Shown here one piece after another: positions 35,011-43,396 of a DNA stretch of 64,000 nt. This stretch comes from Chryseobacterium sp. T16E-39 (GTDB lineage: Bacteria > Bacteroidota > Bacteroidia > Flavobacteriales > Weeksellaceae). The stretch is from NCBI RefSeq assembly GCF_002216065.1, contig NZ_CP022282.1:372001-436000 (forward strand), in the 5' to 3' direction. The notes below the pieces were generated by a model. The model saw only the letters and a list, made by a program, of their open reading frames with translations. It was not told where the DNA came from and did not search any database. The translations under genes and the position numbers were made by a program. Positions within the stretch are counted from its first letter, which is position 1, and each line of letters opens with the position of its first letter.

Positions 35011-38000
35011 TGCAAGTTGAGATTCCTGCTGAAAGTCCAAATCCTGTTAAATTTCCAGAAATGGAGATATCCAGAAAAACACGGTTTACAGAAACCCTGA
35101 AAACTTCAGAACCTACAGTGTATCGACATGAAAATGATATCGCTATCATAGGGATGAGTGGACAGTTTGGGGCTGCTAACGATCTTGATGCATTTTGGGA
35201 AGTACTGAAAAATGGAAAAAGCCTGATCGGTGAGGTACCGGCAAGCAGATGGCAGGGATATACCAACCATGAAGGGCCAAAATGGACAGGTAGTTTCTTG
35301 TTGGACATCGATAAATTCGATCCAGTATTCTTTAAGATCTCTGGAAACGAGGCCGAAATGATGGATCCACAACAACGTTTGTTTCTTGAGCATTGTTGGA
35401 AGGCTATTGAGGATGCCGCGATCAATCCAAAAAGCTTAAAAGGCAGTAAATGTGGGGTGTATGCAGGAGTAGCGCCAAGTGATTATAATATCCGTGAATG
35501 TGAAGAGGCTTCTGTAATGTGGGGGAACTCCAGCGCTGTATTAGCAGCAAGAATATCTTACTTCTTAGACCTTAAAGGACCTGCAATTTCTGTAGATACA
35601 GCGTGTTCAAGTTCTCTTTTGGCGATGGACATGGGATGCAGCAGCTTACAAAAAAGGGAAACAGATCTGATTATTGCAGGTGGAATTAATATTATGACAA
35701 CGCCTAGTTTTTATTCTCTGGCCAGCAGAGCGGGCATGATGTCTTCTACTGGACAATGCCATACTTTTGATAAAAAAGCCGATGGATTTGTACCAGGTGA
35801 GGGAGTAGGTGTTGTGATTATGAAGCGTCTTGCGGATGCAGAACGTGATGGAGACAGAATTTATGGTGTGATCAAAGCCAGCTTAACCAATCAGGATGGA
35901 GCTTCTAATGGAATTACTGCTCCAAGTGTTTTAGCACAGCAGGAACTTGAAAAAGAAGTGTATAAGAAGTTCAATATCAACCCTGAAACTATTAGCTATG
36001 TAGAAGCACACGGTACGGGAACCAGTTTAGGGGATCCTATTGAGCTGGATGCTTTAACCAACGCTTTTAGAAAGTATACGGAAAAAACACAGTATTGCAG
36101 AATCGGAAGTGTTAAAACCAATATCGGTCACACTTTAGTAGCTGCTGGAGTAGCAGGGGTTCTGAAAATTATGCTTTCCCTGAAGCATAAGCAATTGGTA
36201 CCAACCCTGAATTTCGAGGAATGCAATCCTTTAATTGACCTCGTAAACAGTCCTTTTCAGGTAGGAAGTGATTTAACCGATTGGAAAACTGAAAAGGATG
36301 CTCCAAGACGTGCAGCGATCAGCAGTTTCGGTTTCAGTGGAACCAATGTACATATGGTTATTGAGGAATATCCGGAAAACAACGCAGTAACAGTATCTGA
36401 TGAACCTGCAATGATTCTTGTTTCTGCTAAAAATACAGAAAGGCTTAAAAACCAGGTTGGTAATTTGGTGTCGTGGTTAGAAAGACATCCTGGGGCTAAT
36501 ATCCAGGATATTGCGTACACCCTGCAAATCGGAAGGGAACCAATGGAAGAACGCCTTGCTGTAATTGCTGCAGATCAGACAGATCTGATGCTTCAGCTGA
36601 ATGAATTCCTGAAAGGGAATACGGAACATCTGATGACCGGAAATATCAAAAAGAATAAAGCCGACTTTTTATTGGAAGGAGGCGCCGGAAAGGCTTACAT
36701 CGACTACGCCATTGCTCATGGCGAAGTAAAGTCTTTAGCATTGCTATGGACAAAAGGAGTAGTCATCAACTGGGATCTATTATATACCCACAAACGTCCG
36801 AACAAAATAAGTCTTCCTGCGTATGCTTTTGCTCGTCAGAGCTATTGGATTCCAACCGTTAAGATTGTTGGAACGAGTCAGAAAACCAGTTATCTGCATC
36901 CATTGGTCCACCGTAATACCTCAACAGTTAAATCTTTTCAGTTCTCCAGTATTTTTACAGGAATCGAAGAGTTTTTACGTGATCATAAAATACAAAACGA
37001 GATCATATTACCTGGGGTAGCCTATCTTGAAATGGCAAGAACTGCAGGAACCGAACTTTTGTCAGAAAAGGTAACTACTCTTAAGAATATTGCATGGATG
37101 AGCCCTGTACGTATCAATGGAAAGGCAGAAGAAGTACATATTCGTTTGAAAAGCATCAATGATGATCTTAGTTATGAGATCTATTCATTAAACGGACAGG
37201 AGCAACTACATAGTCAAGGACGTATCTCGACACAATCTTTACCGATGAAGAATGCATTTGATCTTAAAGCGATTCAAAACAGATTATCAGAGACTATTGA
37301 TGGAACGACTTGTTATGACATTTTCAGACAGATGGGATTGAATTATGGAGATAGCTTCATGGGAATAGAGAATATGTATTATTCAGATTCAGAAGCATTG
37401 TCTAGGATTACATTACCGAAACTGGAAGGATTCAGTGTTTCTCCAGGTCTTTTGGATAGCGCATTGCAAACCTGTATGGGAATGGGCTTTATCGATAAAA
37501 AACCGGTTACCCAGCTTCCTTTCAGCGTGAAAGAAGTTTTGTTCTACGAAGAACTGCCATTAACGGTATGGAGCTATGCCAGAAAAAGTAAAACCAACCA
37601 GGGAAATGGAACTGTTATTACCTACGACGTAGATATTCTGAATGAAAATGGTAAAGTTTTGATGAGTTTCCATGATTTTGTTACGCTTCCGATCGATGGT
37701 TCTGATAAAACTGAATCACAGGACATAGCAACAGATGCCTGCATATTTACGATGAATTGGGAAGAATGTGAAGCCGAAAATCTGGCAGAAAAAGAAAATG
37801 AAGCCATTCCATTGGTCTTATTGGTTGACAGTCCTGCACAGTTAGCTGAAAGTCTAAAAACAGAATTGGGAATCGAAACAACAACGATTGACGGAGAGAT
37901 TGCAGAAGATTACCTGATCGATGTGATGTCGATGATTAAAAAAAGAACCTTAGAAAAAAATACGTCCCATTTACTGATCATTTGTTGTATTGCCGATTAT

Positions 38001-41000
38001 CATGACTATGGATTTATTTCAGGATTGCTTAAAACAGCCAGCCTTGAAAATCCGGGAATCACAGGTAAAATCATTAGCGTAGATAGACTTTCTGTGAAAG
38101 ATGCACCGGAACTTACCTCAATCTTACAGACAGAGCTTAGTACTGCTGATGCTGAAATCCGTTATGAATCAGGGTTGAGAAAAGTGAAAAAACTGAATGA
38201 AATTAATATTTCGGATAATGATGGATTAAAAATCAAAGAAGGCGGTGTTTACCTGATCGTTGGCGGAGCTGGCGGAATAGGCAGATTATTCGCTACCCAT
38301 ATTAATAAAGTGCCACAAACGAAAGTGATCTTAACGGGCAGGGGGCAATTAGATGGAGAAAAAGAAACGTTTATTGCCGGGCTTGCTCATGGGGATTATT
38401 TCAGTTGTGATGTCAACAACAAAGAAGAGGTCGTTCACCTACTGAGTCAGATCAAGGAGAAATACCAGAAAATAGATGGAATTATCCACAGCGCAGGCGT
38501 AACTCAGGACAGCTTAATCATCAATAAAATTCCTGAGGAAGTACAGACTGTATTTGCAGCTAAAGTAAATGGAGTTAAAAATATTGACGAAGCCACCAAA
38601 GATGAAGCTCTTGACTTTATGGTTCTGTTTTCAGGATTGGCAGCCATAACAGGAAATCCGGGTCAGGCAGACTATGCAGCAGCGAATGTATATCTGGACA
38701 ATTATGCCGTGTACAGAGAGGCTGAGCGTAATAAAGGGAAACGACAAGGGAAAACGATCAGTATCAATTGGCCATTCTGGAAAGAGGGCGGAATGGTAAT
38801 GGACCAGACCAGTCAGGAGTATTTAGACAAACAATATGGATTATCACCTTTACCAAATGCTGTTGGAATTAATATTTTCGATCAGTTATTAGGCAGTAAT
38901 TATACCCAGGGAATCGTAACCTATGGGAAGGTTGATAAAATACGCTCCCAGTTATTGAACAGATTGGTGGTAAAACAGAAGCATACACCGGTTCAGTCTT
39001 TGCCTAAAAATGTTGAATTACAAGATAAAGTGGCTTCAAAATTATTGGAGATCACCGCCCTGCTGCTGAAACTCTCAGAGAGCGATATTGAAAGGGATGA
39101 AAAGCTAAGTGATTATGGATTCGATTCTATTTTACTGATCAAGTATTCCAATGAACTTAATGATTTCTATGATACGGATCTGACGCCGGCTGTTTTCTAT
39201 AATTATCCAACGATCAATGATCTGGCTGATTTCCTTATTGAAGAATACCAGGAGAAAATAGTAGCCGTTCATCAACCAGAAGCATTACAGGATAGTAACA
39301 TCAATGAAGAAGAAGTGATTCAGGAGGAAGAATTACCGAGATTTCCACTGTCAGAAGGTCAGAAAGGATTATGGTTTATACAGCAGCTGGAACCAGAAAA
39401 TGTGAATTATAATGTTCCGGTATCGTTTATCATTCCAGGGACTATTGATCATGAAGTAGTAAAGAAAGCATTCCAGTTAACACTTGATGAATATCCGGTT
39501 CTTAAATCAGGTTTTTATACCGACGAAACGGGAGAGATTTATAATCAGATTCGGAATATAACAGAAGGTGAAGTGGATGATCAAGCACTTGCTGAAGGTC
39601 AGAATATCAATGAAGTTTCCTGGAGCCTGGTAAGGATTCCGTTTAATCTGGAAACCGAACTACCTGTAAGATTATATGTCAGAAGAGACCTTACAACAGA
39701 TAAAAATTATATGTTGTTGGTATTTCATCATATCATTTTTGATGGAATGTCAAGTTCTGTGTTTATCGCTTCTCTTTTTGAGAAATACCAGAAGCTTTCA
39801 AACGGAGAAAAGGTAGTGGCTAAAGAACCAGATTTTGCGTATTTCAGTTATGTAGAATGGGAAAAGAATTTTATTCAAAGCAAGAAGGGTGAAAAAAGTC
39901 TGGCGTATTGGAAAAAGAACCTGTCAGGAACATTACCAATACTCAATTTACCTTATGATCTGTATAAGCAGAACAGCACCAAAACAACCACGATCGGTAT
40001 TGAAAGAATGAGATTGGGTCAGGAGCAGGTAGATCTGTTAAAGGATGTAAGCAAAAAACTGAAAGTGAATCTTTCTGTTTTATTCTCAGGGATCTATGCC
40101 ATGCTGCTTCATAAGTTGACCACAGAAGAAGATCTGTTGATCTTAATGCCAACTGCAGGACGTCCTAAAAAGGAATATGAAAACAGTATCGGATATTATG
40201 TCAATATGATGATATTACGCAGTAGAGTATCGGGAGATCAGACTTTTGCGGATTTAGTGAAAAATATCCAGAAAGGAATGATCAACGGAATGTCTCATGC
40301 GGCATATCCTCTACCTAAATTACTATCAGATCTGAATTTAGACCGTTCAGGAAATAGAGAAACACCATTTAAAGTATCATTTATTTATCAGAATATTTTT
40401 GATGAAATATTAACCGGTGGAGGGTCCGGTGTTCAGATTTACGATGAAGTATATCAGGAAACAGCTCATGTCTATTCTTTGGAAATACAGGATTTAAGAA
40501 AAGAAATTATTGTAAGCCTGAAATATGACCAGGATGTATTCAGTCCGGGTCTGATCAATCAGCATATGGGATATTTCATGGAATTAATGAATGGGGTACT
40601 GGAGAATACGGCAAGGCAGATAAAATCTTATGAAGTTTTATCTAAAGAAGAGATCAATTATTTCTTACACGAAAGAAATGATACAGTGGTTGAATATCCG
40701 CAACATAAAACATTATCAGATCTTTTCGAAGAACAGGTTCTTAAAACTCCTGACCAGATAGCAGTGGTACACGACGGAAAAAGAATTACATATGCAGAAC
40801 TGAATGAAATGGCGAATCGACTGGCAGGTGCTCTTGTAAAATCCGGTCTTCCGGCTAACGCTCCTGTAGCCATGGTTTCCCATAAAAGTCTGGAACAGGT
40901 TTGGGGCGTGTTAGGAATTTTAAAAGCTGGTGGACACTATATTCCTGTTAAAGGCAGTCTTCCTGAAAACAGAATGAATGAACTGATTGCACAAACCGAA

Positions 41001-43280
41001 TCCACTATTGTTTTGGTACAGCCGGACTATATGGATAAAATAAGCTGCGCTGAAGCTGTAAAAGTAATCCTTCTGGAAGAAAAGACATTTGTTGACGAAT
41101 CAGTAGCTCATGAAACTGTAAAAGTTCCGGATACAGAACTGGCTTACATTATTTTTACATCAGGTTCTACTGGAAAACCAAAAGGAGTAATGATCGATCA
41201 TCGTGGGGCTGTCAACACCCTGTATGATATGAACGCAAGATTTGGCATCACCTCAGACGATAAAGTATTTGGTATATCTGATCTCAATTTTGACCTTTCT
41301 GTTTATGATATTTTCGGAACATTTGCCTGTGGAGCAACACTGATCCTGCCTCTTGAAACAGAGGGATTGAATCCGGATATCTGGCTTCGTTATGTTAAAG
41401 AAGAACAGGTGACTGTTTGGAACTCAGTACCTCAGATTGTTAACCTGTTGATCGAAAGGCAGGAAGATACTGCTGAAATGCATCTTGCCAGCTTAAGAAT
41501 GTATTGGATGAGTGGTGACTGGATTCCTTTGGATGTACCGGGCAGAATAAAAAATATCAACCCTAACAGTGCTGTAATCAGTCTGGGTGGAGCAACAGAA
41601 GGTTCTATATGGTCCATTCATTATCCGATCGGTGAGATTGATCCTTCATGGAAGAGTATTCCATATGGTTACCCTTTAGGTAATCAGGAAATGTATGTAT
41701 TGGACAGCAACCTTTCTCCTTGTCCTGTAAATGTTCCCGGAGATATTTATATCGGCGGAATCGGTGTGGCTAAAGGCTATCATCAGGATCCTGAAAAGAC
41801 CGCTGCAAGCTTTATTAAACATCCGGGAATGGAAAAACAACTGTATCGTACCGGAGATATTGGGTGTCAGCATCCTGATGGATTTATCGTATTCCTTGGA
41901 AGACAGGACGGACAGGTTAAGATCAACGGATTCAGAGTGGAATTGGGTGAAGTAGAAACCATTTTACAACTATCTCCACTTGTTAAGCAAGGTCTGGTTC
42001 TTACGATCGAAGATGATAACAGAAATAAGAGACTGGTTGCTTATGTCGTTGCGAATGATGTTTTTGATAAAGAAGAATTGCAGAAGCATCTTAGGGCTCA
42101 CCTGCCAGAATATATGGTTCCATCCATATTCATTGAAATTGATAAAATTCCATTGTCTTCTAACGGAAAGGTTGATCGTAAAGCTCTGCCAAGTGTTGAT
42201 CCAAATGATATTGCAGAAAGAGAATTTACGGCGCCATCAGATGAAACAGAACATGCTCTTGCTGAGATTTGGATTCAATTATTAAAACTAAATAGAGTGG
42301 GCATTCATGATGATTTCTTTGAGGTTGGCGGAAATTCATTAACGATGATTCAGCTTGCCCACAAGATCAATATGGTATTTGATAAAGATATTCAGTTGAT
42401 CCATATCATGAAAAACCCAACCATTGCCGGAATTAAAATACTGATCAACGGTAATGAAGAGTCGGGTGAAGAATCTGTTTTAACCTTAAGAGAAGGCAGC
42501 ATGGAAGAGGTAACTTTTATTATTCCAGGTGCACTTGGGTCAACAGAGGGGTACTTTACCCTGGCAGGTAATTTACCGGGAGAAGGAGCTGTATATGGGT
42601 TGCAGATGAAAGGAATTACTGAAGATGAGGCTCCTAACACGAGTATCGAAGCTATGGCAACTTATAATCTTGAACAGATCAGAGGAACCGGAGTAATAGG
42701 GGGGATCACTTTAATGGCTCACAGTTATGGAGGTATTGTCATCTATGACATGATCAGACAGGCGAAAGAATCCGGTATTGAGATCGAAAAAGTTATTTTC
42801 CTTGATTGCTTCACCGATCCGCTTTCCTCTTTCAATTCTTTAGGGGAAACTGAAAAACTGGGAACCTATTTCAGATCACTGATCCAATTCAGCCAGCCAT
42901 GGTTGAGTGAAGAGGCAGTAGAAGATCTTGTTAAACAGCTTCCAGAAGAGAATTACATGCAATTTATCTGTGATACAGTTAATACACTTCCGGCTAAAAC
43001 AGTAGCAAGAATGTGGGAAGTATTTCGCGCTTCTATTTCCGCAGTTTATCAGATGGAAGAAAAACTGGATCAGACTATGATTTTTGTACAAGCTGATAAC
43101 TCCCAGCTTTCGGGAGAAGATTGGGGAGACCAAGGCGCTGCTGCTGGCTGGGATCAATATTTCAGTGAAGTACAGATCATCGACTCAGAAGCTAATCACT
43201 TTACCATTGTGAATACTCCGTATTGTACAGAATGGCTAACCAAAATAAATACCAAAGAAAATATAAAACAAACACTTTAA
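30066..43280 (+). CDS. trans-AT polyketide synthase / NRPS, modules 8-10 with terminal thioesterase
   Basis: 4,404 residues from the first ATG, which lies inside KS8 just before its active-site Cys, so this is a continuation of the preceding frames and not a gene start. Order: rest of KS8, inactive DH8, KR8, C-methyltransferase, ACP8, KS9 (Cys 35604), DH9, KR9, ACP9 (Ser 39126), condensation domain (HHIIFDG near 39726), adenylation domain (FTSGSTGKPKG near 41157; SNGKVDRKAL near 42158), carrier protein (Ser 42336 in GGNS), and thioesterase (Ser 42723 in AHSYGG; later D in FLDCF and H in ANHF). This is the chain-terminating end: the polyketide is joined to an amino acid as an amide and released. 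Small reading frame 43319 and the AT-ER gene follow within 120 bases. Confidence 0.93.
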   Translation: MAVDTMCSSSLTAIHLACNDLIIGNTDVAVAGGVNISVHPNKYLMLSQGRFVSGAGRCESFGQGGDGYVPGEGVGAVLLKRVSEAIKDGDHIYGLIKGTALNHGGKTNGYTVPNPKAQAAVIKNAIEKSGVKASDLSYVEAHGTGTSLGDPIEIAGLNRAFETTEKQFCSIGSVKSNIGHCESAAGISGLTKVILQLKHQQLVPSLHSAVLNPDIDFENSPFKVQQQLEAWPASEGKPRIAGISGFGAGGSNAHIIIEEYPVLPVRKLGYEMPAIIALSAKHASRIAIQVDNLKKFLEKNSQADLYDIAYTLQVGREEMEERLAFIATDKDDLMVQLSDYLEHKTMNPIRGNVRKKDENYIQHKNDLLSIAMAWVNGVETDWISLYPNGLPSRISLPVYPFMKDRYWIPIVNDGIVQRGQTNLHPLLHSNDSDLSEQKFISTYTGKEDFLTQCEITNYKELPQPALLELAREAGERSLRQRITQLRNVSWIDPIRVNGVPANVQINLFNAGNEIGYEIYTRHKENKAQLNGQGLLNAEFQQPHDQKDIENLVSQYQYSLEKETLYSLFAKVGKNYAADFQGVEILYFDKHDALAKIVLPVTDEFILSPGVLDNIVQTSTGWLLSQGEESLYQPSDAAEITIFGTLPSVIWCYATFEKKQNGAFCCQMDIMDEEGIVLLHFRDLVLSPQVTSHDTSGKASSIAHKPMWDRIITQPENLALIEGKHLLVTGDSDPLFSEELGKWLVNQGAEVYTTEVLDTIPDDVSGVYLLQGLTGIEDDSLTDDHSARELAVFTSIKQLLDTGIKGMKLTVFTSNTQKVLPDSMVTSAGSGIIGMTGALVKEQPQWTVNRIDLDHFSLKDPAGINWKDLFAVSLDNKENAVTAVRNRHYYRQHLYPVVLPEVNSSIVRNGGTYVFLGGAGGLGKATSEYLVKKYQAKIIWLGRRAVDEGIMMAQEEIAKLGQKPEYYQCDATDSEQVERAYKMIKENHQEVHGLFHSAIVLHDMLLKNMTEDDYKKALMPKSLSSQNLVQTFKNEPLDFICFYSSAQALVHAPGQANYASGCSFKDSYALNVNHQLNIPVRIINWGYWGEIGIVSADGYKEKMKQAGIESIDTEEGMHLLETVLNSNEQQIVALKLSAATAAAMPTMHHNKEISQVEFSSVLQLEEADALIYPKADEQDQIFEMLCCKGILKVLLQLGLEDKQTTGQTISSLRSQLSISDKYEQLFFVLIDLLETKGYVSVKDAQVFVTAETKEELNDFDFEQQMGELVMKGQEYRPHGTLLKICLESFIEIITGKIQATSVMFPGGSMDYVSGIYKGNAQSDYFNDLLTGVIKNSVAASIPYLKPGEKIRILEVGAGTGGTSQFVFKALEPYKDHLFYLYTDLSHSFLHYAEQQYKTMAPYLETAILNIESDPSDQQIEIGSYDIVIGANVVHATKNMAVTLNNIKALLKQDGLLIMNEIARTELFTTLTFGLLDGWWLYEDGGIRLKGSPGLSAEGWKDVLKETGYLEPVSYPEARLSQQIICATSDGKIISASKQPEKKHEIKTTAVAPQITAVPKQKMPVMKKTIDNNSLISQLTKIAADLIKLPPGNFDIECQFMDYGFDSILSMELIKNINEKLNVNLKSTDIFSYGTVQQLADYLMQNFSEALQVEIPAESPNPVKFPEMEISRKTRFTETLKTSEPTVYRHENDIAIIGMSGQFGAANDLDAFWEVLKNGKSLIGEVPASRWQGYTNHEGPKWTGSFLLDIDKFDPVFFKISGNEAEMMDPQQRLFLEHCWKAIEDAAINPKSLKGSKCGVYAGVAPSDYNIRECEEASVMWGNSSAVLAARISYFLDLKGPAISVDTACSSSLLAMDMGCSSLQKRETDLIIAGGINIMTTPSFYSLASRAGMMSSTGQCHTFDKKADGFVPGEGVGVVIMKRLADAERDGDRIYGVIKASLTNQDGASNGITAPSVLAQQELEKEVYKKFNINPETISYVEAHGTGTSLGDPIELDALTNAFRKYTEKTQYCRIGSVKTNIGHTLVAAGVAGVLKIMLSLKHKQLVPTLNFEECNPLIDLVNSPFQVGSDLTDWKTEKDAPRRAAISSFGFSGTNVHMVIEEYPENNAVTVSDEPAMILVSAKNTERLKNQVGNLVSWLERHPGANIQDIAYTLQIGREPMEERLAVIAADQTDLMLQLNEFLKGNTEHLMTGNIKKNKADFLLEGGAGKAYIDYAIAHGEVKSLALLWTKGVVINWDLLYTHKRPNKISLPAYAFARQSYWIPTVKIVGTSQKTSYLHPLVHRNTSTVKSFQFSSIFTGIEEFLRDHKIQNEIILPGVAYLEMARTAGTELLSEKVTTLKNIAWMSPVRINGKAEEVHIRLKSINDDLSYEIYSLNGQEQLHSQGRISTQSLPMKNAFDLKAIQNRLSETIDGTTCYDIFRQMGLNYGDSFMGIENMYYSDSEALSRITLPKLEGFSVSPGLLDSALQTCMGMGFIDKKPVTQLPFSVKEVLFYEELPLTVWSYARKSKTNQGNGTVITYDVDILNENGKVLMSFHDFVTLPIDGSDKTESQDIATDACIFTMNWEECEAENLAEKENEAIPLVLLVDSPAQLAESLKTELGIETTTIDGEIAEDYLIDVMSMIKKRTLEKNTSHLLIICCIADYHDYGFISGLLKTASLENPGITGKIISVDRLSVKDAPELTSILQTELSTADAEIRYESGLRKVKKLNEINISDNDGLKIKEGGVYLIVGGAGGIGRLFATHINKVPQTKVILTGRGQLDGEKETFIAGLAHGDYFSCDVNNKEEVVHLLSQIKEKYQKIDGIIHSAGVTQDSLIINKIPEEVQTVFAAKVNGVKNIDEATKDEALDFMVLFSGLAAITGNPGQADYAAANVYLDNYAVYREAERNKGKRQGKTISINWPFWKEGGMVMDQTSQEYLDKQYGLSPLPNAVGINIFDQLLGSNYTQGIVTYGKVDKIRSQLLNRLVVKQKHTPVQSLPKNVELQDKVASKLLEITALLLKLSESDIERDEKLSDYGFDSILLIKYSNELNDFYDTDLTPAVFYNYPTINDLADFLIEEYQEKIVAVHQPEALQDSNINEEEVIQEEELPRFPLSEGQKGLWFIQQLEPENVNYNVPVSFIIPGTIDHEVVKKAFQLTLDEYPVLKSGFYTDETGEIYNQIRNITEGEVDDQALAEGQNINEVSWSLVRIPFNLETELPVRLYVRRDLTTDKNYMLLVFHHIIFDGMSSSVFIASLFEKYQKLSNGEKVVAKEPDFAYFSYVEWEKNFIQSKKGEKSLAYWKKNLSGTLPILNLPYDLYKQNSTKTTTIGIERMRLGQEQVDLLKDVSKKLKVNLSVLFSGIYAMLLHKLTTEEDLLILMPTAGRPKKEYENSIGYYVNMMILRSRVSGDQTFADLVKNIQKGMINGMSHAAYPLPKLLSDLNLDRSGNRETPFKVSFIYQNIFDEILTGGGSGVQIYDEVYQETAHVYSLEIQDLRKEIIVSLKYDQDVFSPGLINQHMGYFMELMNGVLENTARQIKSYEVLSKEEINYFLHERNDTVVEYPQHKTLSDLFEEQVLKTPDQIAVVHDGKRITYAELNEMANRLAGALVKSGLPANAPVAMVSHKSLEQVWGVLGILKAGGHYIPVKGSLPENRMNELIAQTESTIVLVQPDYMDKISCAEAVKVILLEEKTFVDESVAHETVKVPDTELAYIIFTSGSTGKPKGVMIDHRGAVNTLYDMNARFGITSDDKVFGISDLNFDLSVYDIFGTFACGATLILPLETEGLNPDIWLRYVKEEQVTVWNSVPQIVNLLIERQEDTAEMHLASLRMYWMSGDWIPLDVPGRIKNINPNSAVISLGGATEGSIWSIHYPIGEIDPSWKSIPYGYPLGNQEMYVLDSNLSPCPVNVPGDIYIGGIGVAKGYHQDPEKTAASFIKHPGMEKQLYRTGDIGCQHPDGFIVFLGRQDGQVKINGFRVELGEVETILQLSPLVKQGLVLTIEDDNRNKRLVAYVVANDVFDKEELQKHLRAHLPEYMVPSIFIEIDKIPLSSNGKVDRKALPSVDPNDIAEREFTAPSDETEHALAEIWIQLLKLNRVGIHDDFFEVGGNSLTMIQLAHKINMVFDKDIQLIHIMKNPTIAGIKILINGNEESGEESVLTLREGSMEEVTFIIPGALGSTEGYFTLAGNLPGEGAVYGLQMKGITEDEAPNTSIEAMATYNLEQIRGTGVIGGITLMAHSYGGIVIYDMIRQAKESGIEIEKVIFLDCFTDPLSSFNSLGETEKLGTYFRSLIQFSQPWLSEEAVEDLVKQLPEENYMQFICDTVNTLPAKTVARMWEVFRASISAVYQMEEKLDQTMIFVQADNSQLSGEDWGDQGAAAGWDQYFSEVQIIDSEANHFTIVNTPYCTEWLTKINTKENIKQTL
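35136..39260 (+). other. PKS module 9: KS9-DH-KR-ACP
   Basis: KS9 (Cys 35604) resembles KS5, and here follows the C-methylating module, as expected if its clade accepts alpha-methyl chains. DH about 36890-37700: HKIQN...LP (Gly to Asn), DSALQ. KR about 37740-38860 has VGGAGGIG and, at the catalytic Ser position, Gly (codon 38634 in LFSGLAAI); Tyr and Asn (DYAAAN) remain. ACP Ser 39126. Reduction here is therefore in doubt. Confidence 0.8.
39340..43277 (+). other. NRPS module 10: C-A-T-TE, predicted cysteine
   Basis: The condensation domain has HHIIFDG, so it makes an amide and is not a heterocyclase. Adenylation pocket residues, read by aligning to the GrsA positions, are D, L, Y (FDLSVYDIFG), N (WNSVP), W, S (WMSGDWIP), L, I, W (SLGGATEGSIW), K. 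This differs from the classic cysteine code DLYNLSLIWK at one position (W for L). The carrier Ser is at 42336. The thioesterase is the type I alpha/beta-hydrolase class. Substrate prediction is inference. Confidence 0.75.
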
Positions 43281-43311
43281 TCATCACACTAAACACACGA
43301 TAATCATATGA

Positions 43312-43363
43312 AACACCCATGTCAAAAATTATTTTAACAGACAAAGAGATAATGATGGGTGTT
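43312..43363 (+). promoter_or_regulatory. hairpin, left copy (between PKS and AT-ER genes)
   Basis: AACACCCAT (43312-43320) and ATGGGTGTT (43355-43363) form a perfect 9-bp stem around a 34-base loop that contains the first half of small frame 1. There is no T-run after it, so it is not a classical terminator. It could modulate expression of the downstream AT genes. Confidence 0.4.
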
Positions 43364-43393
43364 CCATATGACCATAAAAACAATAAATATTAA
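43319..43393 (+). CDS. small reading frame 1 (24 codons), related to the one at 46654
   Basis: ATG 43319 to TAA 43391-43393, ending three bases before the AT-ER start. The peptide carries KEIMMGVPYD. The second small frame (46654) carries KEVIMGVPFD, and most differences between the two are synonymous or conservative (I/V, M/I, Y/F, GAG/GAA, GAC/GAT), which suggests protein-level selection. I do not recognise the family. An upstream ATG at 43308, matching the start of copy 2, leads here to a stop after nine codons, so copy 1 seems to have shifted its start. The same bases can form a hairpin, so an RNA role is the alternative. Confidence 0.45.
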   Translation: MSKIILTDKEIMMGVPYDHKNNKY

Positions 43394-43396
43394 CAT

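Noticed and set aside
34982..35425. 147-codon minus-strand frame inside KS9, and many similar antisense frames across the PKS
   Set aside because: They mirror conserved KS codons on the other strand, show no start context or recognisable protein, and recur at the same places in each module.
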